DNA of 64,000 nucleotides from Mycobacterium sp. IDR2000157661 (lineage in GTDB: Bacteria; Actinomycetota; Actinomycetes; Mycobacteriales; Mycobacteriaceae): NCBI RefSeq assembly GCF_022317005.1, contig NZ_CP081006.1, positions 62,001 through 126,000 of the forward strand, in the 5' to 3' direction. The notes under the pieces were generated by a model, which saw only the letters and a list, made by a program, of their open reading frames with translations, ran no database searches and was not told where the DNA came from. The position numbers were made by a program, and so were the translations under genes. Shown piece by piece: positions 1 to 8,872 of the stretch; within the stretch, counting starts at the first letter, position 1; each line of letters opens with the position of its first letter.

Positions 1-2
1 TC

Positions 3-728
3 AACAGCACCAAGTGGGCGCCGAACGAGAAGGGCATCATCCCCACCGCGGGCATCGCGGTCGGCACAACGCAGTACGTCAACTTCATGTCGATCCGTAG
101 CTGGGACAGCGACGGACGGTGGACGACGAACTTCTCCGCGATCGCCGTATCGCCCGACAACGGCGAGAACTGGGGCGTCTACCCGGGCAGCGTGCGCTCG
201 ACGGCCGCCGGCGACGTCGCGGGGGCGCCCGTCGTGCCGGGAAACCAGAACTTCCAGCAGGGTGCGTTCCTGCGTCCGGGTCCGGGCGACCCCTACCTGT
301 ACTCGTTCGGAACCCCGTCGGGCCGCGGCGGTTCCGCCTACATCGCCCGGGTCGCCCCCGACGCCGTGCCCGACCCGCGAAGATACGAATACTGGAACGC
401 CGACCGAAATGATTGGGTGACAAGCGATCCCGCAGCTGCGACACCCGTCATCCCGGGGCCCGTCGGCGAGATGTCCGCCCAGTTCAACACCCACCTCGGG
501 CAGTATCTGGTGTTGTACTGCAACGGCGCCAACGACGTCGTCGCCAGGACTTCACCGGCCCCACAGGGGCCGTGGGGCCCCGAACGCGTGCTGGCGCGCT
601 CGGCGGAGATTCCCGGCGGGATCTACGCGCCGTTCCTGCATCCGTGGTCGACCGGCAAGGAGCTGTACTTCAACCTGTCACAGTGGTCGACGTACAACGT
701 GATGTTGATGCGCAGCGTGTTGCCGTGA
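3..728 (+). CDS. DUF4185 domain-containing protein, 5'-truncated
   Basis: Open reading frame entering from the left edge in frame 3 and ending at a TGA; about 241 residues are visible and the true start lies outside the window. The sequence has short beta-rich repeats with many Trp, Gly and Asp residues, including a WGPE motif near the end. This resembles the C-terminal part of DUF4185 (five-bladed beta-propeller-like) secreted or surface proteins common in mycobacteria. No signal peptide can be judged because the N-terminus is missing. It converges on the large kinase gene with a 53-base gap. The family has no firmly assigned enzymatic activity, so I give none. Confidence 0.75.
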   Translation, partial: NSTKWAPNEKGIIPTAGIAVGTTQYVNFMSIRSWDSDGRWTTNFSAIAVSPDNGENWGVYPGSVRSTAAGDVAGAPVVPGNQNFQQGAFLRPGPGDPYLYSFGTPSGRGGSAYIARVAPDAVPDPRRYEYWNADRNDWVTSDPAAATPVIPGPVGEMSAQFNTHLGQYLVLYCNGANDVVARTSPAPQGPWGPERVLARSAEIPGGIYAPFLHPWSTGKELYFNLSQWSTYNVMLMRSVLP

Positions 729-781
729 CCGGACGGCTCACCCGTCGGCGAGGCCGGTGCGCAAGGTCAGCGGCGTGGGCA

Positions 782-3700
782 TCACGCAATCCTCGCTTGC
801 ATGCTGATCGTCGTCCCCGAGGCACTCGACTCGATCGAGACATCCTGCATCAGCGCTCTCATCAGGGCAATACCCCTGCCGCGATGAGCCGCGGGGTCGG
901 GGCGAGGTGGCTTCCACTCGCCGTTGTCGATCACGGTCAGGTGCAACCGGTCGGCGAGCGCGAGCGCCCGCAGTGACACGGATCCCCCCGAGCTTCGCCG
1001 GTGCCCGTGTTCGATCGCGTTGGCCAGCGCCTCCCCTGCGGCGATCAACACGTCGAGTATCTGTGCGGAGTCGACGCCTGCCTGAGTGAGCCAGTCGCGC
1101 AGGCTGTTCCGCGTGGGCGCGAGTTCGTTCGCATCGGCCGCGATCTCGATCTCCAGCGGTGCGGGTTGGCGGTACAGCATGAGCGCCACGTCGTCCTGGT
1201 ATCCGTATTCGGGTGCCAGGCGCGTCATGATCTCGTCGGCCAGGTCGTCGAGTGCGGCGCCCGGACTGCCCTGCAAGATTTCGGCCGCCCGCCCGATACC
1301 CCGGTCCAACGACTCTCGGCGGCGTTCTACCAGGCCGTCGGTGTAGAGCAACAGCGTCGAGCGCGGCGGCATCTGCACACGCGCCTCGGGCCGCGCATGA
1401 TCGAAGGGCACGCCCAGCGGGGTGGCCGAGGCTTCGTCGAGCAGACGCATGTCGCGCTGGGCGGAAACGAGAATGGGTGGCGGATGGCCGGCGCTCGAGT
1501 ACACCAGGTCACCCGATGTCGGGCTGAGCACCGCGCAGAATGCCGTGGTGCACCGGGCGCCGGGCAGCCTGGCCGCGAACCGGTCCAGTGCCGACAGCGC
1601 TGCGGCTGGGCTGGCATGTTCCAGAAGCATTGCCCGGCAAGCGCTTCGGAGCTGGCCCATCACCGTTGCCGAAGCGAGGCCGTGACCGACGCAGTCACCG
1701 ACGATCAGTGCGACACGCTCGTCGTCGAGGTCCAGCACGTCGTACCAGTCACCGCCCACCTGCAACGGGTGCGTCGCCGGTTGATAGCGCACCGAAAAGC
1801 CGCTGGAGACTGTCGGACCGAGGATCGCATGCTGCAGCGCCAGCGCCGTTTCGCGCTGCTGGTCGAGTTGGTGCACCCGCTGCAGCCCCTGTGCCAACCG
1901 GCTCGCCAGCACCGTGAGCAGGGTGTGATCCTCGGCGGTGAACGGGCGGCGCTCCTGCAATGCGATGTGCAGCAGCAACACTCCCCGCGGATGCTGTAGA
2001 GCGATGCACGCCGTTCCGTGCTCGGAGACCTCGGGTACCAACAGGTCACTTCCGCGCAGGCCGGCAAGCGTCTCCCGCAGGCTCGGCACCACCCCGTCCC
2101 ACGGCACCCGCTCACCGACACAGACGAATTCGGACGGCTCGGTGTCACCGTCGGACCGGTCAGTTGGGAAGGTGACCGCCAAGACGCGCTGGGCCCGCCA
2201 CAGCCCGAGCAGTTCTTCGGCCGCCGCCTGCACCGCATCATGCAAGGTGTCCGCCTGTGCCAGTTGCTGGTTGAGCGCAGCCAGCGCGGTCTCGCGTTGA
2301 ACGGTGTAGTGCTCGGCGGTGACGTCGCGCAGCGTGCCGACGATGACGCGCTTGCCCGTCTCGATGTCTTCGATCCGGTTGAATGTCAGGGTGACCCAGA
2401 GCCGATGCCCGTCGCGATGGGTCACCGGTACCGTGTACCGGCCGCGTGGTTCGCCGAGCACCTCGGCGAACAGGTCGGTCACCTGGCGGTGCGCGGCGGA
2501 GTCCGATTCGTGCGACGGCCACCAGGGCTGTGGAGGCTGGTACGGCAGCCCCTCCGGTCCGTACCCGAGAATGTCGCTGAACGCCGAGTTCATCTCGATC
2601 ACCGCACCGTTCTCGTCGCCGACGAAGAACGCCTCCTGCAGCGAGTCGACCAACGCGGCGCGCCACCGGGCGTGGTGATTGCGCAACCGGGCCAGCTTGA
2701 CGTTCGCCCGCACCCGGGCCAGCAGTTCGGCCGCGGCGAAGGGCTTGACCAGGTAGTCGTCGGCACCGGCCTGCAGACCGTCGATCGCGGACTCCTGTCC
2801 TGCGCGCGCGGACAGCAACAGCACCGGAACGGCGGCCGTGCGGGAATCGGAGCGCAGCGCCGCCACCAGTTCCAGACCATCGAGCCGCGGCATCATCACA
2901 TCGCTGACCACCATGTCGGGGACATCGGCGCGGACGGCCTCGAGCGCCAGCTGACCGTCGTTGACGGCCGTCACCTCGTAGCCGTCCGCGCGTAGCAGTC
3001 GCGCGACGTAGTCACGCATGTCGGCGTTGTCGTCGGCGATCAGCACCCGGGCCGTCTCACCGGTCTGCGCCGCCGTCTGGGCTGCCCCGGTTCCGTCGCC
3101 TGCTGCCGGGCCCGACGTCCGGTCGGACGGCAGCCACCGCATCGCCTCCTGCAGGAAGGGCTCGGCGCCTCCTGCCGCAACGGGGCCTTCCGGTGCCGAT
3201 TCGACGGCGTCCGCGGGCAGATGCGCGGCGCCCAGCGGCAGCCGGATCGTGAAGGTGGTGCCGTGGCCCTCGGCACTTTCGGCGACGATGCTGCCGCCGT
3301 GCAGTTCCACGAGTTCGCGCACCAGGGCCAGGCCGATGCCGCTGCCCTCGTTGGACCGTGCGCGCACGTTCTCGATGCGATGGAACCGTTCGAACAAGCG
3401 TGGAATCTCCGGTGCGGCGATGCCGATGCCGGTGTCGGTGACGGTGACCACGGCGTTACCGTCGACGTGCCGAACGGCCACCGAGATCGCCCCGTCGAAG
3501 GTGAACTTGAGCGCGTTCGACAGCAGGTTGAAGATGACCTTCTCCCACATGTCGCGGTCGACGTAGACGGCTTCCGGCAGCGGCGGGCAGTCGACGGTGA
3601 ACGTCAGCCCGGCCCGCTCGACGGCCGACCGGAACACGCTCGCCAGTTCCGCGGTCACCGCACCCAGGTCGACCGGCAGGTAGCGGGCCTGCATGCGACC

Positions 3701-4921
3701 GGCCTCGATCCGGGAGAAGTCGAGCAGCGTGTTGACCAGCTTGGCCAGCCGTAATCCATTGCGCCAGACGATGTCCAGTTCGTCGCGGGCCCGCTCGTCC
3801 AAATCCGTGTCGCGGCTGCGGAGTTCGGCGACGGGGTCGAGGATCAATGTCAGCGGCGTGCGGAACTCGTGGCTGATGTTGGAGAAGAACGTGGTCTTGG
3901 CGCGGTCGAGTTCGGCCAATTCCTCGGCGCGCCGCTGCTGTGCCTGGTAGCTGCGGGCGCTGCCGATGCCCGCCGCGATGTGCCCGGCGACCAGCGTGAC
4001 GAAGTCCCGGTAGGCATCGTCGAGTGGGCGGTACCGGTTGAGTGCCGCGACCAGCAGGCCGCTGGGCGATCCGCCCTGCTGAAGCAGCGGCACCACGAGG
4101 GCATGCGTCGGGCCGGCCCGCCAGTCGCCCGTCGGCAGATCCGGGTATCCGGCTGGGTCGAGCGCCACGAGGGCGGTCTCCCCGAGAGCGGGGCCGCTCA
4201 GCGGCCACACGTCGTCGTCGGTGAGCACCGCGGGTGCGCACGGGTGCTGCGCCGGCATCCCACTCGACCCGGCCAGATGGGCGGCCCCGCTGTCGTCGAA
4301 CAGGTAGGTCAACGTGAACGGCAGGTCACGGGGGTTGTGCGCGAGCTGGCGCCCCGCGAACGCGATGATCTCCTCCTCGGTCCGCACGACGCTGGGATCC
4401 GAACCGAGATCGCGCAGTGTGGCCATCCGTCGTTCGCTGATGACCCGTTGGGTGTCCTCGGTGACCACGCAGAGCATGCCCACGATGCGGCGATGCTCGT
4501 CGCGCAGCGGGCTGTAGGAGAAGGTGTGGTAGCTCTCCTCCGGATACCCGGAGCGTTCCAGGAAGAGCAGCAACGCGGAATCCCAGGTGGCCTGCCCCGT
4601 CGACAACACCCGATCGATCCGCGGGCCGATGTCGTCCCAGATCTCCGCCCAGACCTCGCGCGCCGGGCGGCCGAGCGCCCACGGGTACTTGCGGCCCAGG
4701 GTGTCCCGTCGGTACGCGGCGTTGCAGAAGAAGGTCAGGTCCGGCCCCCACGCCATCCACATCGAGAACCGCGACGCCAGCAGGATGCTGACCGCGGTCT
4801 GCAGGCTCTGGGGCCAGCCCGCGGGTGCGCCCAGCGGCGTCGCCTCCCAGCGCACCCGGGCCAGATCGCCGCCGATCTCCTCGTCGGAGCTGAATACCGC
4901 GGGCAACGGATCGGCGCTCAT
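782..4921 (-). CDS. Multidomain sensor histidine kinase / receiver / PP2C phosphatase / RsbW-like ATPase fusion
   Basis: 1379 residues. Visible order: N-terminal PAS-like segment (about 30-150), GAF (about 160-330), HisKA with phospho-acceptor His351 in SHEFRT, HATPase_c (about 440-560), receiver domain with the SDVMMP acceptor-Asp motif (about 630-750), a second PAS (about 770-890), second GAF (about 900-1040), SpoIIE/PP2C phosphatase with GGDWYD and GDCVGHG motifs (about 1060-1250), and a C-terminal HATPase_c_2 resembling RsbW anti-sigma kinases. Such hybrids couple a two-component input to partner-switching control of an alternative sigma factor; that role is inferred from architecture. 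No transmembrane segment is evident, so it is probably cytosolic. The ATG start has no strong ribosome site. No response regulator or sigma/anti-sigma gene is adjacent. Confidence 0.9.
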   Translation of the reverse strand: MSADPLPAVFSSDEEIGGDLARVRWEATPLGAPAGWPQSLQTAVSILLASRFSMWMAWGPDLTFFCNAAYRRDTLGRKYPWALGRPAREVWAEIWDDIGPRIDRVLSTGQATWDSALLLFLERSGYPEESYHTFSYSPLRDEHRRIVGMLCVVTEDTQRVISERRMATLRDLGSDPSVVRTEEEIIAFAGRQLAHNPRDLPFTLTYLFDDSGAAHLAGSSGMPAQHPCAPAVLTDDDVWPLSGPALGETALVALDPAGYPDLPTGDWRAGPTHALVVPLLQQGGSPSGLLVAALNRYRPLDDAYRDFVTLVAGHIAAGIGSARSYQAQQRRAEELAELDRAKTTFFSNISHEFRTPLTLILDPVAELRSRDTDLDERARDELDIVWRNGLRLAKLVNTLLDFSRIEAGRMQARYLPVDLGAVTAELASVFRSAVERAGLTFTVDCPPLPEAVYVDRDMWEKVIFNLLSNALKFTFDGAISVAVRHVDGNAVVTVTDTGIGIAAPEIPRLFERFHRIENVRARSNEGSGIGLALVRELVELHGGSIVAESAEGHGTTFTIRLPLGAAHLPADAVESAPEGPVAAGGAEPFLQEAMRWLPSDRTSGPAAGDGTGAAQTAAQTGETARVLIADDNADMRDYVARLLRADGYEVTAVNDGQLALEAVRADVPDMVVSDVMMPRLDGLELVAALRSDSRTAAVPVLLLSARAGQESAIDGLQAGADDYLVKPFAAAELLARVRANVKLARLRNHHARWRAALVDSLQEAFFVGDENGAVIEMNSAFSDILGYGPEGLPYQPPQPWWPSHESDSAAHRQVTDLFAEVLGEPRGRYTVPVTHRDGHRLWVTLTFNRIEDIETGKRVIVGTLRDVTAEHYTVQRETALAALNQQLAQADTLHDAVQAAAEELLGLWRAQRVLAVTFPTDRSDGDTEPSEFVCVGERVPWDGVVPSLRETLAGLRGSDLLVPEVSEHGTACIALQHPRGVLLLHIALQERRPFTAEDHTLLTVLASRLAQGLQRVHQLDQQRETALALQHAILGPTVSSGFSVRYQPATHPLQVGGDWYDVLDLDDERVALIVGDCVGHGLASATVMGQLRSACRAMLLEHASPAAALSALDRFAARLPGARCTTAFCAVLSPTSGDLVYSSAGHPPPILVSAQRDMRLLDEASATPLGVPFDHARPEARVQMPPRSTLLLYTDGLVERRRESLDRGIGRAAEILQGSPGAALDDLADEIMTRLAPEYGYQDDVALMLYRQPAPLEIEIAADANELAPTRNSLRDWLTQAGVDSAQILDVLIAAGEALANAIEHGHRRSSGGSVSLRALALADRLHLTVIDNGEWKPPRPDPAAHRGRGIALMRALMQDVSIESSASGTTISMQARIA

Positions 4922-5075
4922 CGCAGCGGTCCCGGTCGGGCCCGTGGCCCATGCGGCACCGACGTCTCCGCGCGTGCACCTTGAGCGGTCATGCCGGGGG
5001 GAGTACCCCGCCGTAGCTGTTTTCAGTTGTGACGTGCATTCGACGCCGTGCCCTGGGGGACTTCCCGGCGTACCG

Positions 5076-6839
5076 CTAACGCGCCCCGCGGACCAACCGG
5101 CCCGGTCGCGCTCCGGTGTCGACCCCGCCGCGTCGTGTCACCACCCCGCTGACGATCGTGGCGTCATACCCGGAGGCGCCCTGCACCAGGCGGTTACCGC
5201 CGGCAGGCAGGTCGTATGCCATCCGCGGCGCGTGCAGCGTCAACGCCGCCATGTCGATCACGTTCATATCGGCCTTCTTGCCCACCTCGATCACCCCGCG
5301 GTCGGTGAGCCCGAACAGTTGCGCGGTGTCGTGAGACTGCTTGCGCACCACGTATTCCAGCGGCAGCTTCTGGCCACGGTGCCGATCGCGCGCCCAATGT
5401 GTCAGCAGGAAGGTCGGATAGGACGCGTCGCAGATCATGCTGCAGTGCGCACCCCCGTCGGACAGCCCCAACACTGCAGCCGGGTGAGTCATCATCTCCC
5501 GGATCGCGTCATGGTTGCCTTCGGCGTAGTTGAACATCGGCAACATCAGCATCGCTCCCGCGTCGCCCTCGAGCATCAGGTCGTACATAGTGGCCAAGAC
5601 ATCTTCCCCGCGGTCTTCGGCGATGGCCGCGACGGTACGCTCGCGGGTCGGCTCGTAATCGGGCGGTTCACCGATCGCATAGAGCCGGTCGGCGGAATAC
5701 TGCGCGAACGCGAACATGCCGTCGAACAGAATGTTCGGGTCCACGGGCAGATCCTCTTCGGAGAGGATCGCCTGCCGGACAACGGGTTCGGCCAGTCGCA
5801 CGGCGAGCTCCTCGCGACTGCACTCGGCCTTGAGCCGACGATAGGTGGGCCGGTGCGTGAAGGCGTGGTGGCCGGGAAATCCGAGCAGCATGCCGAACGG
5901 GCGGGCCGCCACCTGGGGGTGCAGCCGGCTGCCCGCATCGTGAGCGGCCGCCGAGATGTCGAGCTGCTCGCGCCACAGGTTCGGGTCGGCGTCGACCTGG
6001 ATCAGCGCGAAGCTCACCGCGCAGTCGATCTCGGCGCCGAGGCGGCGCATCCATTCGAGTTCCTTCTTCGGCGCGACGATGTCCTCACCGGCCGCACCCT
6101 GCGGCGCCAGTTCGAACACGGCGCCCCCACCCGCTGCCATCGCCCGGCCCAGGGCGAACAATTCGTCTTCGGCGGCGAACGTCCCCGGCACCGGTTCACC
6201 GTCCATGGCGCGATGGGCCAGCGTGCGCGACGACGAGAAGCCGAGTGCACCGGCCTCGGCCGCCTCCTGCACCAGCCGGCTCATCACGGCGATATCCTCA
6301 GGTGTCGCCGCTTCGTTGCGAGCTCCGCGCTCCCCCATCGCGTAGGCCCGCACCGTGCCGTGGGCGATCTGACTTCCGATGTCGACGGCGAGTGCGCGCT
6401 GACCGATCACGTCGAGGTACTCGGCGTAACTCTCCCACCCCCACGTGATGCCCTCCGAGAGCGCGGTTCCGGGGATGTCCTCGACACCCTCCATCAATTC
6501 GATCAGCCACTGTTCGGTGCCGGGACGCACCGGGGCGAAGCCGACGCCGCAGTTGCCCGCCACGACGGTGGTGACGCCGTGGCTGCTCGACGGCTCCAGA
6601 ACGCTGTCCCAGCCCACCTGCCCGTCGTAGTGGGTGTGAATGTCGACGAACCCCGGGGCGACGACCTTGCCGGATGCGTCGATCGTCTCGGCCGCCTCCC
6701 CCTGCAGCGGGGCGTCCCCGGGTTCGCGGCGACGGACCTCGACGATCCTGCCGTCCTTGACGGCGATGTCGGCGGCGAAGCGGTCCGCGCCCGTGCCGTC
6801 CACGACGGTCCCACCGGTGATCTTGAGGTCGAACACCAT
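5076..6839 (-). CDS. D-aminoacylase-like amidohydrolase
   Basis: 587 residues from an ATG preceded by GGAGG at the right distance; a longer upstream reading (to 7133) runs through the divergent promoter and is rejected. The N-terminus begins with the beta-sandwich strand typical of metal-dependent hydrolases, followed by the metal-binding HTHYDGQ motif. The C-terminus returns to the small beta domain. The family comprises N-acyl-D-amino-acid deacylases and dihydropyrimidinase-like enzymes acting on amide bonds; the substrate cannot be read from the sequence. It is divergently arranged with a Rieske oxygenase gene across an 86-base gap that holds a perfect palindrome, so the two are likely co-regulated by the TetR protein encoded downstream of the oxygenase. 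Confidence 0.85.
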   Translation of the reverse strand: MVFDLKITGGTVVDGTGADRFAADIAVKDGRIVEVRRREPGDAPLQGEAAETIDASGKVVAPGFVDIHTHYDGQVGWDSVLEPSSSHGVTTVVAGNCGVGFAPVRPGTEQWLIELMEGVEDIPGTALSEGITWGWESYAEYLDVIGQRALAVDIGSQIAHGTVRAYAMGERGARNEAATPEDIAVMSRLVQEAAEAGALGFSSSRTLAHRAMDGEPVPGTFAAEDELFALGRAMAAGGGAVFELAPQGAAGEDIVAPKKELEWMRRLGAEIDCAVSFALIQVDADPNLWREQLDISAAAHDAGSRLHPQVAARPFGMLLGFPGHHAFTHRPTYRRLKAECSREELAVRLAEPVVRQAILSEEDLPVDPNILFDGMFAFAQYSADRLYAIGEPPDYEPTRERTVAAIAEDRGEDVLATMYDLMLEGDAGAMLMLPMFNYAEGNHDAIREMMTHPAAVLGLSDGGAHCSMICDASYPTFLLTHWARDRHRGQKLPLEYVVRKQSHDTAQLFGLTDRGVIEVGKKADMNVIDMAALTLHAPRMAYDLPAGGNRLVQGASGYDATIVSGVVTRRGGVDTGARPGRLVRGAR

Positions 6840-6877
6840 TGCACCTCCGAATGCGCATGCGAGCCGATAGGGTCGCA

Positions 6878-6894
6878 CTGTAACACCGTTACAG
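6878..6894. promoter_or_regulatory. Candidate TetR operator (7-3-7 palindrome)
   Basis: Perfect inverted repeat CTGTAAC-ACC-GTTACAG midway between the divergent amidohydrolase and Rieske oxygenase starts. Its size and symmetry fit operators of TetR-family repressors. The nearest candidate regulator is the TetR gene at 8245, the last gene of the rightward pair. Assignment of the regulator is inference. Confidence 0.65.
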
Positions 6895-6925
6895 ACGGTC
6901 GGCGCCGAGTTCGAAAGGACGGATC

Positions 6926-8248
6926 GTGACGCACACCGCGCAGCATGTCCGGCGCGACGATGCCATCGGCACGCCGCCTGCACGCCCCACCCTGGTACCT
7001 GCCGAGCGGTACCGCTCGGCGGCGTTCGCCCGGCTCGAAGCGGAACGGATGTGGCCGCGGGTATGGCAGGTCGCGTGCACCGTCGACCACGTCGCCGAGC
7101 CCGGCGACTTCTTCGAATACCGTTGCGGCCCAACGTCGGTGCTCGTCGTTCGCGGTGGCGACGGCATGCTGCGGGCCTTCCAGAACGCGTGCAGGCACCG
7201 CGGCAACGCGCTGTGCGTCGGCTCGGGATCCGACCTGCGGGAGTTGCGGTGCGGATACCACGGGTGGACGTGGGATCTGTGCGGAACGCTCAGAAGGGTG
7301 CCAAACCGCAAGGGGTTCGGCGCTCTGCGCATGGCCGACTACCCACTCGTCCCCGTCGGCGTCGACACCTGGGAGCGGCTGGTCTTCGTCAATCTCCACA
7401 CCGACGCGATACCCCTGCTGGACTACCTCGAGGCGGTGCCCGCCGACATCGCTTGGTGCGGGCTGGGCGACTTCCGCTGCTATGCCACCATGACCATCGA
7501 CGTCGAGGCGAACTGGAAGGCGATCGCCGACGGTTACAGCGAGACCTACCACATTCAGACACTGCACCCCGAACTCCACCGGTGCATGGACGACGTCTAT
7601 GCGCCCCAGCAGATCTGGGGCCACACCGGAAAGTCCGAGCAGCTCTACGGCGTGCCCAGTCCCCAGTTGAAGCAGCAGCTGACCGACGGCGAGGTGTGGG
7701 ACGCCTACGTCACCACCCAGGGGGCGCTGATGGGTGTCGAGGAGGGAACGCCGATGCCAGCGGATCGCGAGCCCGGTGCCTCGGTCGCCGATCTGATCGC
7801 CGCCCGCACACGGGCGTTCGCCGCCTCCCGTGGAGTCGATCTGGAGTGGGCGGACACCGAACGCGTGATGATGCTGCATCAGTACAACGTTTTCCCGAAC
7901 ATGACACTGCTGACCAACGCCGACCACCTGACGGTGATGACGTCACACCCGGGAACCGATCCCGGCCGCGGCGAGCTGGTGATGATGCTGTGGATGCGCA
8001 TGCCACCGGGGGCGCCCCGCTCGAAGCCGGTCGACGTGCGGGTGAGCGCCGCGGAGGCACATCCGGGTCTGGTGCTGACGCAGGATATTTCGATACTGGC
8101 CGGATTGCAGCGCGGACTCAGTCAGCCCGGTTTCACTCATCTCACGCTGTCCAACGAGGAACGCCGCATCGTCAACATGCACCGCAACCTCGAGCGTTAC
8201 CTCGAGCTCCCGCCGAGCGAGCGGATGACGGGAGGCGAGCCGCCATGA
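6926..8248 (+). CDS. Rieske [2Fe-2S] aromatic ring-hydroxylating oxygenase, alpha subunit
   Basis: 440 residues from a GTG with an AAAGGA ribosome site. The N-terminal Rieske domain carries the C-x-H / C-x2-H cluster ligands as Cys89-x-His91 and Cys109-x2-His112. The catalytic domain carries the mononuclear iron motif with His209 and His214 (ETYHIQTLH). These are the hallmarks of the oxygenase component of ring-hydroxylating dioxygenases and demethylases, which need a separate reductase/ferredoxin; none is adjacent. The stop overlaps the ATG of the following TetR gene (ATGA), so the two are co-transcribed. The neighbouring amidohydrolase suggests an amide- or N-containing substrate, but that is conjecture. 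Confidence 0.9.
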   Translation: MTHTAQHVRRDDAIGTPPARPTLVPAERYRSAAFARLEAERMWPRVWQVACTVDHVAEPGDFFEYRCGPTSVLVVRGGDGMLRAFQNACRHRGNALCVGSGSDLRELRCGYHGWTWDLCGTLRRVPNRKGFGALRMADYPLVPVGVDTWERLVFVNLHTDAIPLLDYLEAVPADIAWCGLGDFRCYATMTIDVEANWKAIADGYSETYHIQTLHPELHRCMDDVYAPQQIWGHTGKSEQLYGVPSPQLKQQLTDGEVWDAYVTTQGALMGVEEGTPMPADREPGASVADLIAARTRAFAASRGVDLEWADTERVMMLHQYNVFPNMTLLTNADHLTVMTSHPGTDPGRGELVMMLWMRMPPGAPRSKPVDVRVSAAEAHPGLVLTQDISILAGLQRGLSQPGFTHLTLSNEERRIVNMHRNLERYLELPPSERMTGGEPP

Positions 8249-8862
8249 CCGGCAGGGAACCGATCAGCGCGGACGTCGTGCTGGACGCGGCGGCCCGAAT
8301 TCTGGAAACCGAAGGCGTGCAGCGGTTCTCCATGCGTGCACTGGCCGACGCACTCGGGGTGGCGGTGACATCGATCTACTGGCATGTCGGCGGCCGGGAC
8401 AAGTTGTTCGACAGCTTGGTCGACCGGCTACTCGACGAGATGGCGCATCTACCGACCGCAGGCGCCACGGCGGTCGACCGCATCGCGTCTCTGGCCCATG
8501 CTCAACGCCGCCTGCTGATCGACCGGCAGCACCTGCTGGCGATCGCCCACGAACGCGACAAGACCCCGCGGTTGTTCCTGCCGATTCAGCAGGCGCTGGC
8601 CGCACAGCTGGCCGCACTCGATGTCACCGGCGCCGACGCGGCGCTGGTGTTGCGCGCCATCGAGGTGCATGTCATCTCCTCTGCCGTGATGCAATTCTCG
8701 GCTGTGCGCGGCGAGAAGCACGACGAGGAGGACCCGTCGCTGTGGGCCGACGCCTGGCCCGACCGGGCGCTCGTGGCGGCACTGCAGGCGCCGACCGACT
8801 ACGACGCGGTCTTCGACCACGTGCTGGAAGCGCTGCTGGCGCCGCTGCGCCTGAGGCGATGA
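8245..8862 (+). CDS. TetR-family transcriptional regulator
   Basis: 205 residues starting at an ATG that overlaps the oxygenase stop. The N-terminal helix-turn-helix is clear: residues about 28-55 read as FSMRALADALGV followed by the SIYWHVGGRDKLF recognition/positioning helices. The remainder is an alpha-helical TetR_C-type ligand-binding domain of usual length. By position it is probably the local repressor acting on the palindrome between the amidohydrolase and oxygenase genes. The ligand is unknown. It converges on the acyl-CoA dehydrogenase gene with a gap of only 10 bases. Confidence 0.9.
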   Translation: MTGREPISADVVLDAAARILETEGVQRFSMRALADALGVAVTSIYWHVGGRDKLFDSLVDRLLDEMAHLPTAGATAVDRIASLAHAQRRLLIDRQHLLAIAHERDKTPRLFLPIQQALAAQLAALDVTGADAALVLRAIEVHVISSAVMQFSAVRGEKHDEEDPSLWADAWPDRALVAALQAPTDYDAVFDHVLEALLAPLRLRR

Positions 8863-8872
8863 GAGATGTCGT

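Noticed and set aside
5053..5068. GGGGGACTT half-element upstream of the large kinase as a DevR box
   Set aside because: Only the left half matches; the right half (CCCGG) does not fit, and the distance to the kinase start is over 130 bases.
4587..6929. 780-codon open frame on the plus strand opposite the amidohydrolase
   Set aside because: It is antisense to a clear amidohydrolase and the kinase N-terminus, has no family similarity and has the His/Arg/Gly-rich composition typical of GC-rich shadow frames.
6840..7133. N-terminal extension of the amidohydrolase frame
   Set aside because: It would cover the palindrome and the Rieske gene start, is Arg-rich, and the internal ATG at 6839 has a perfect ribosome site.
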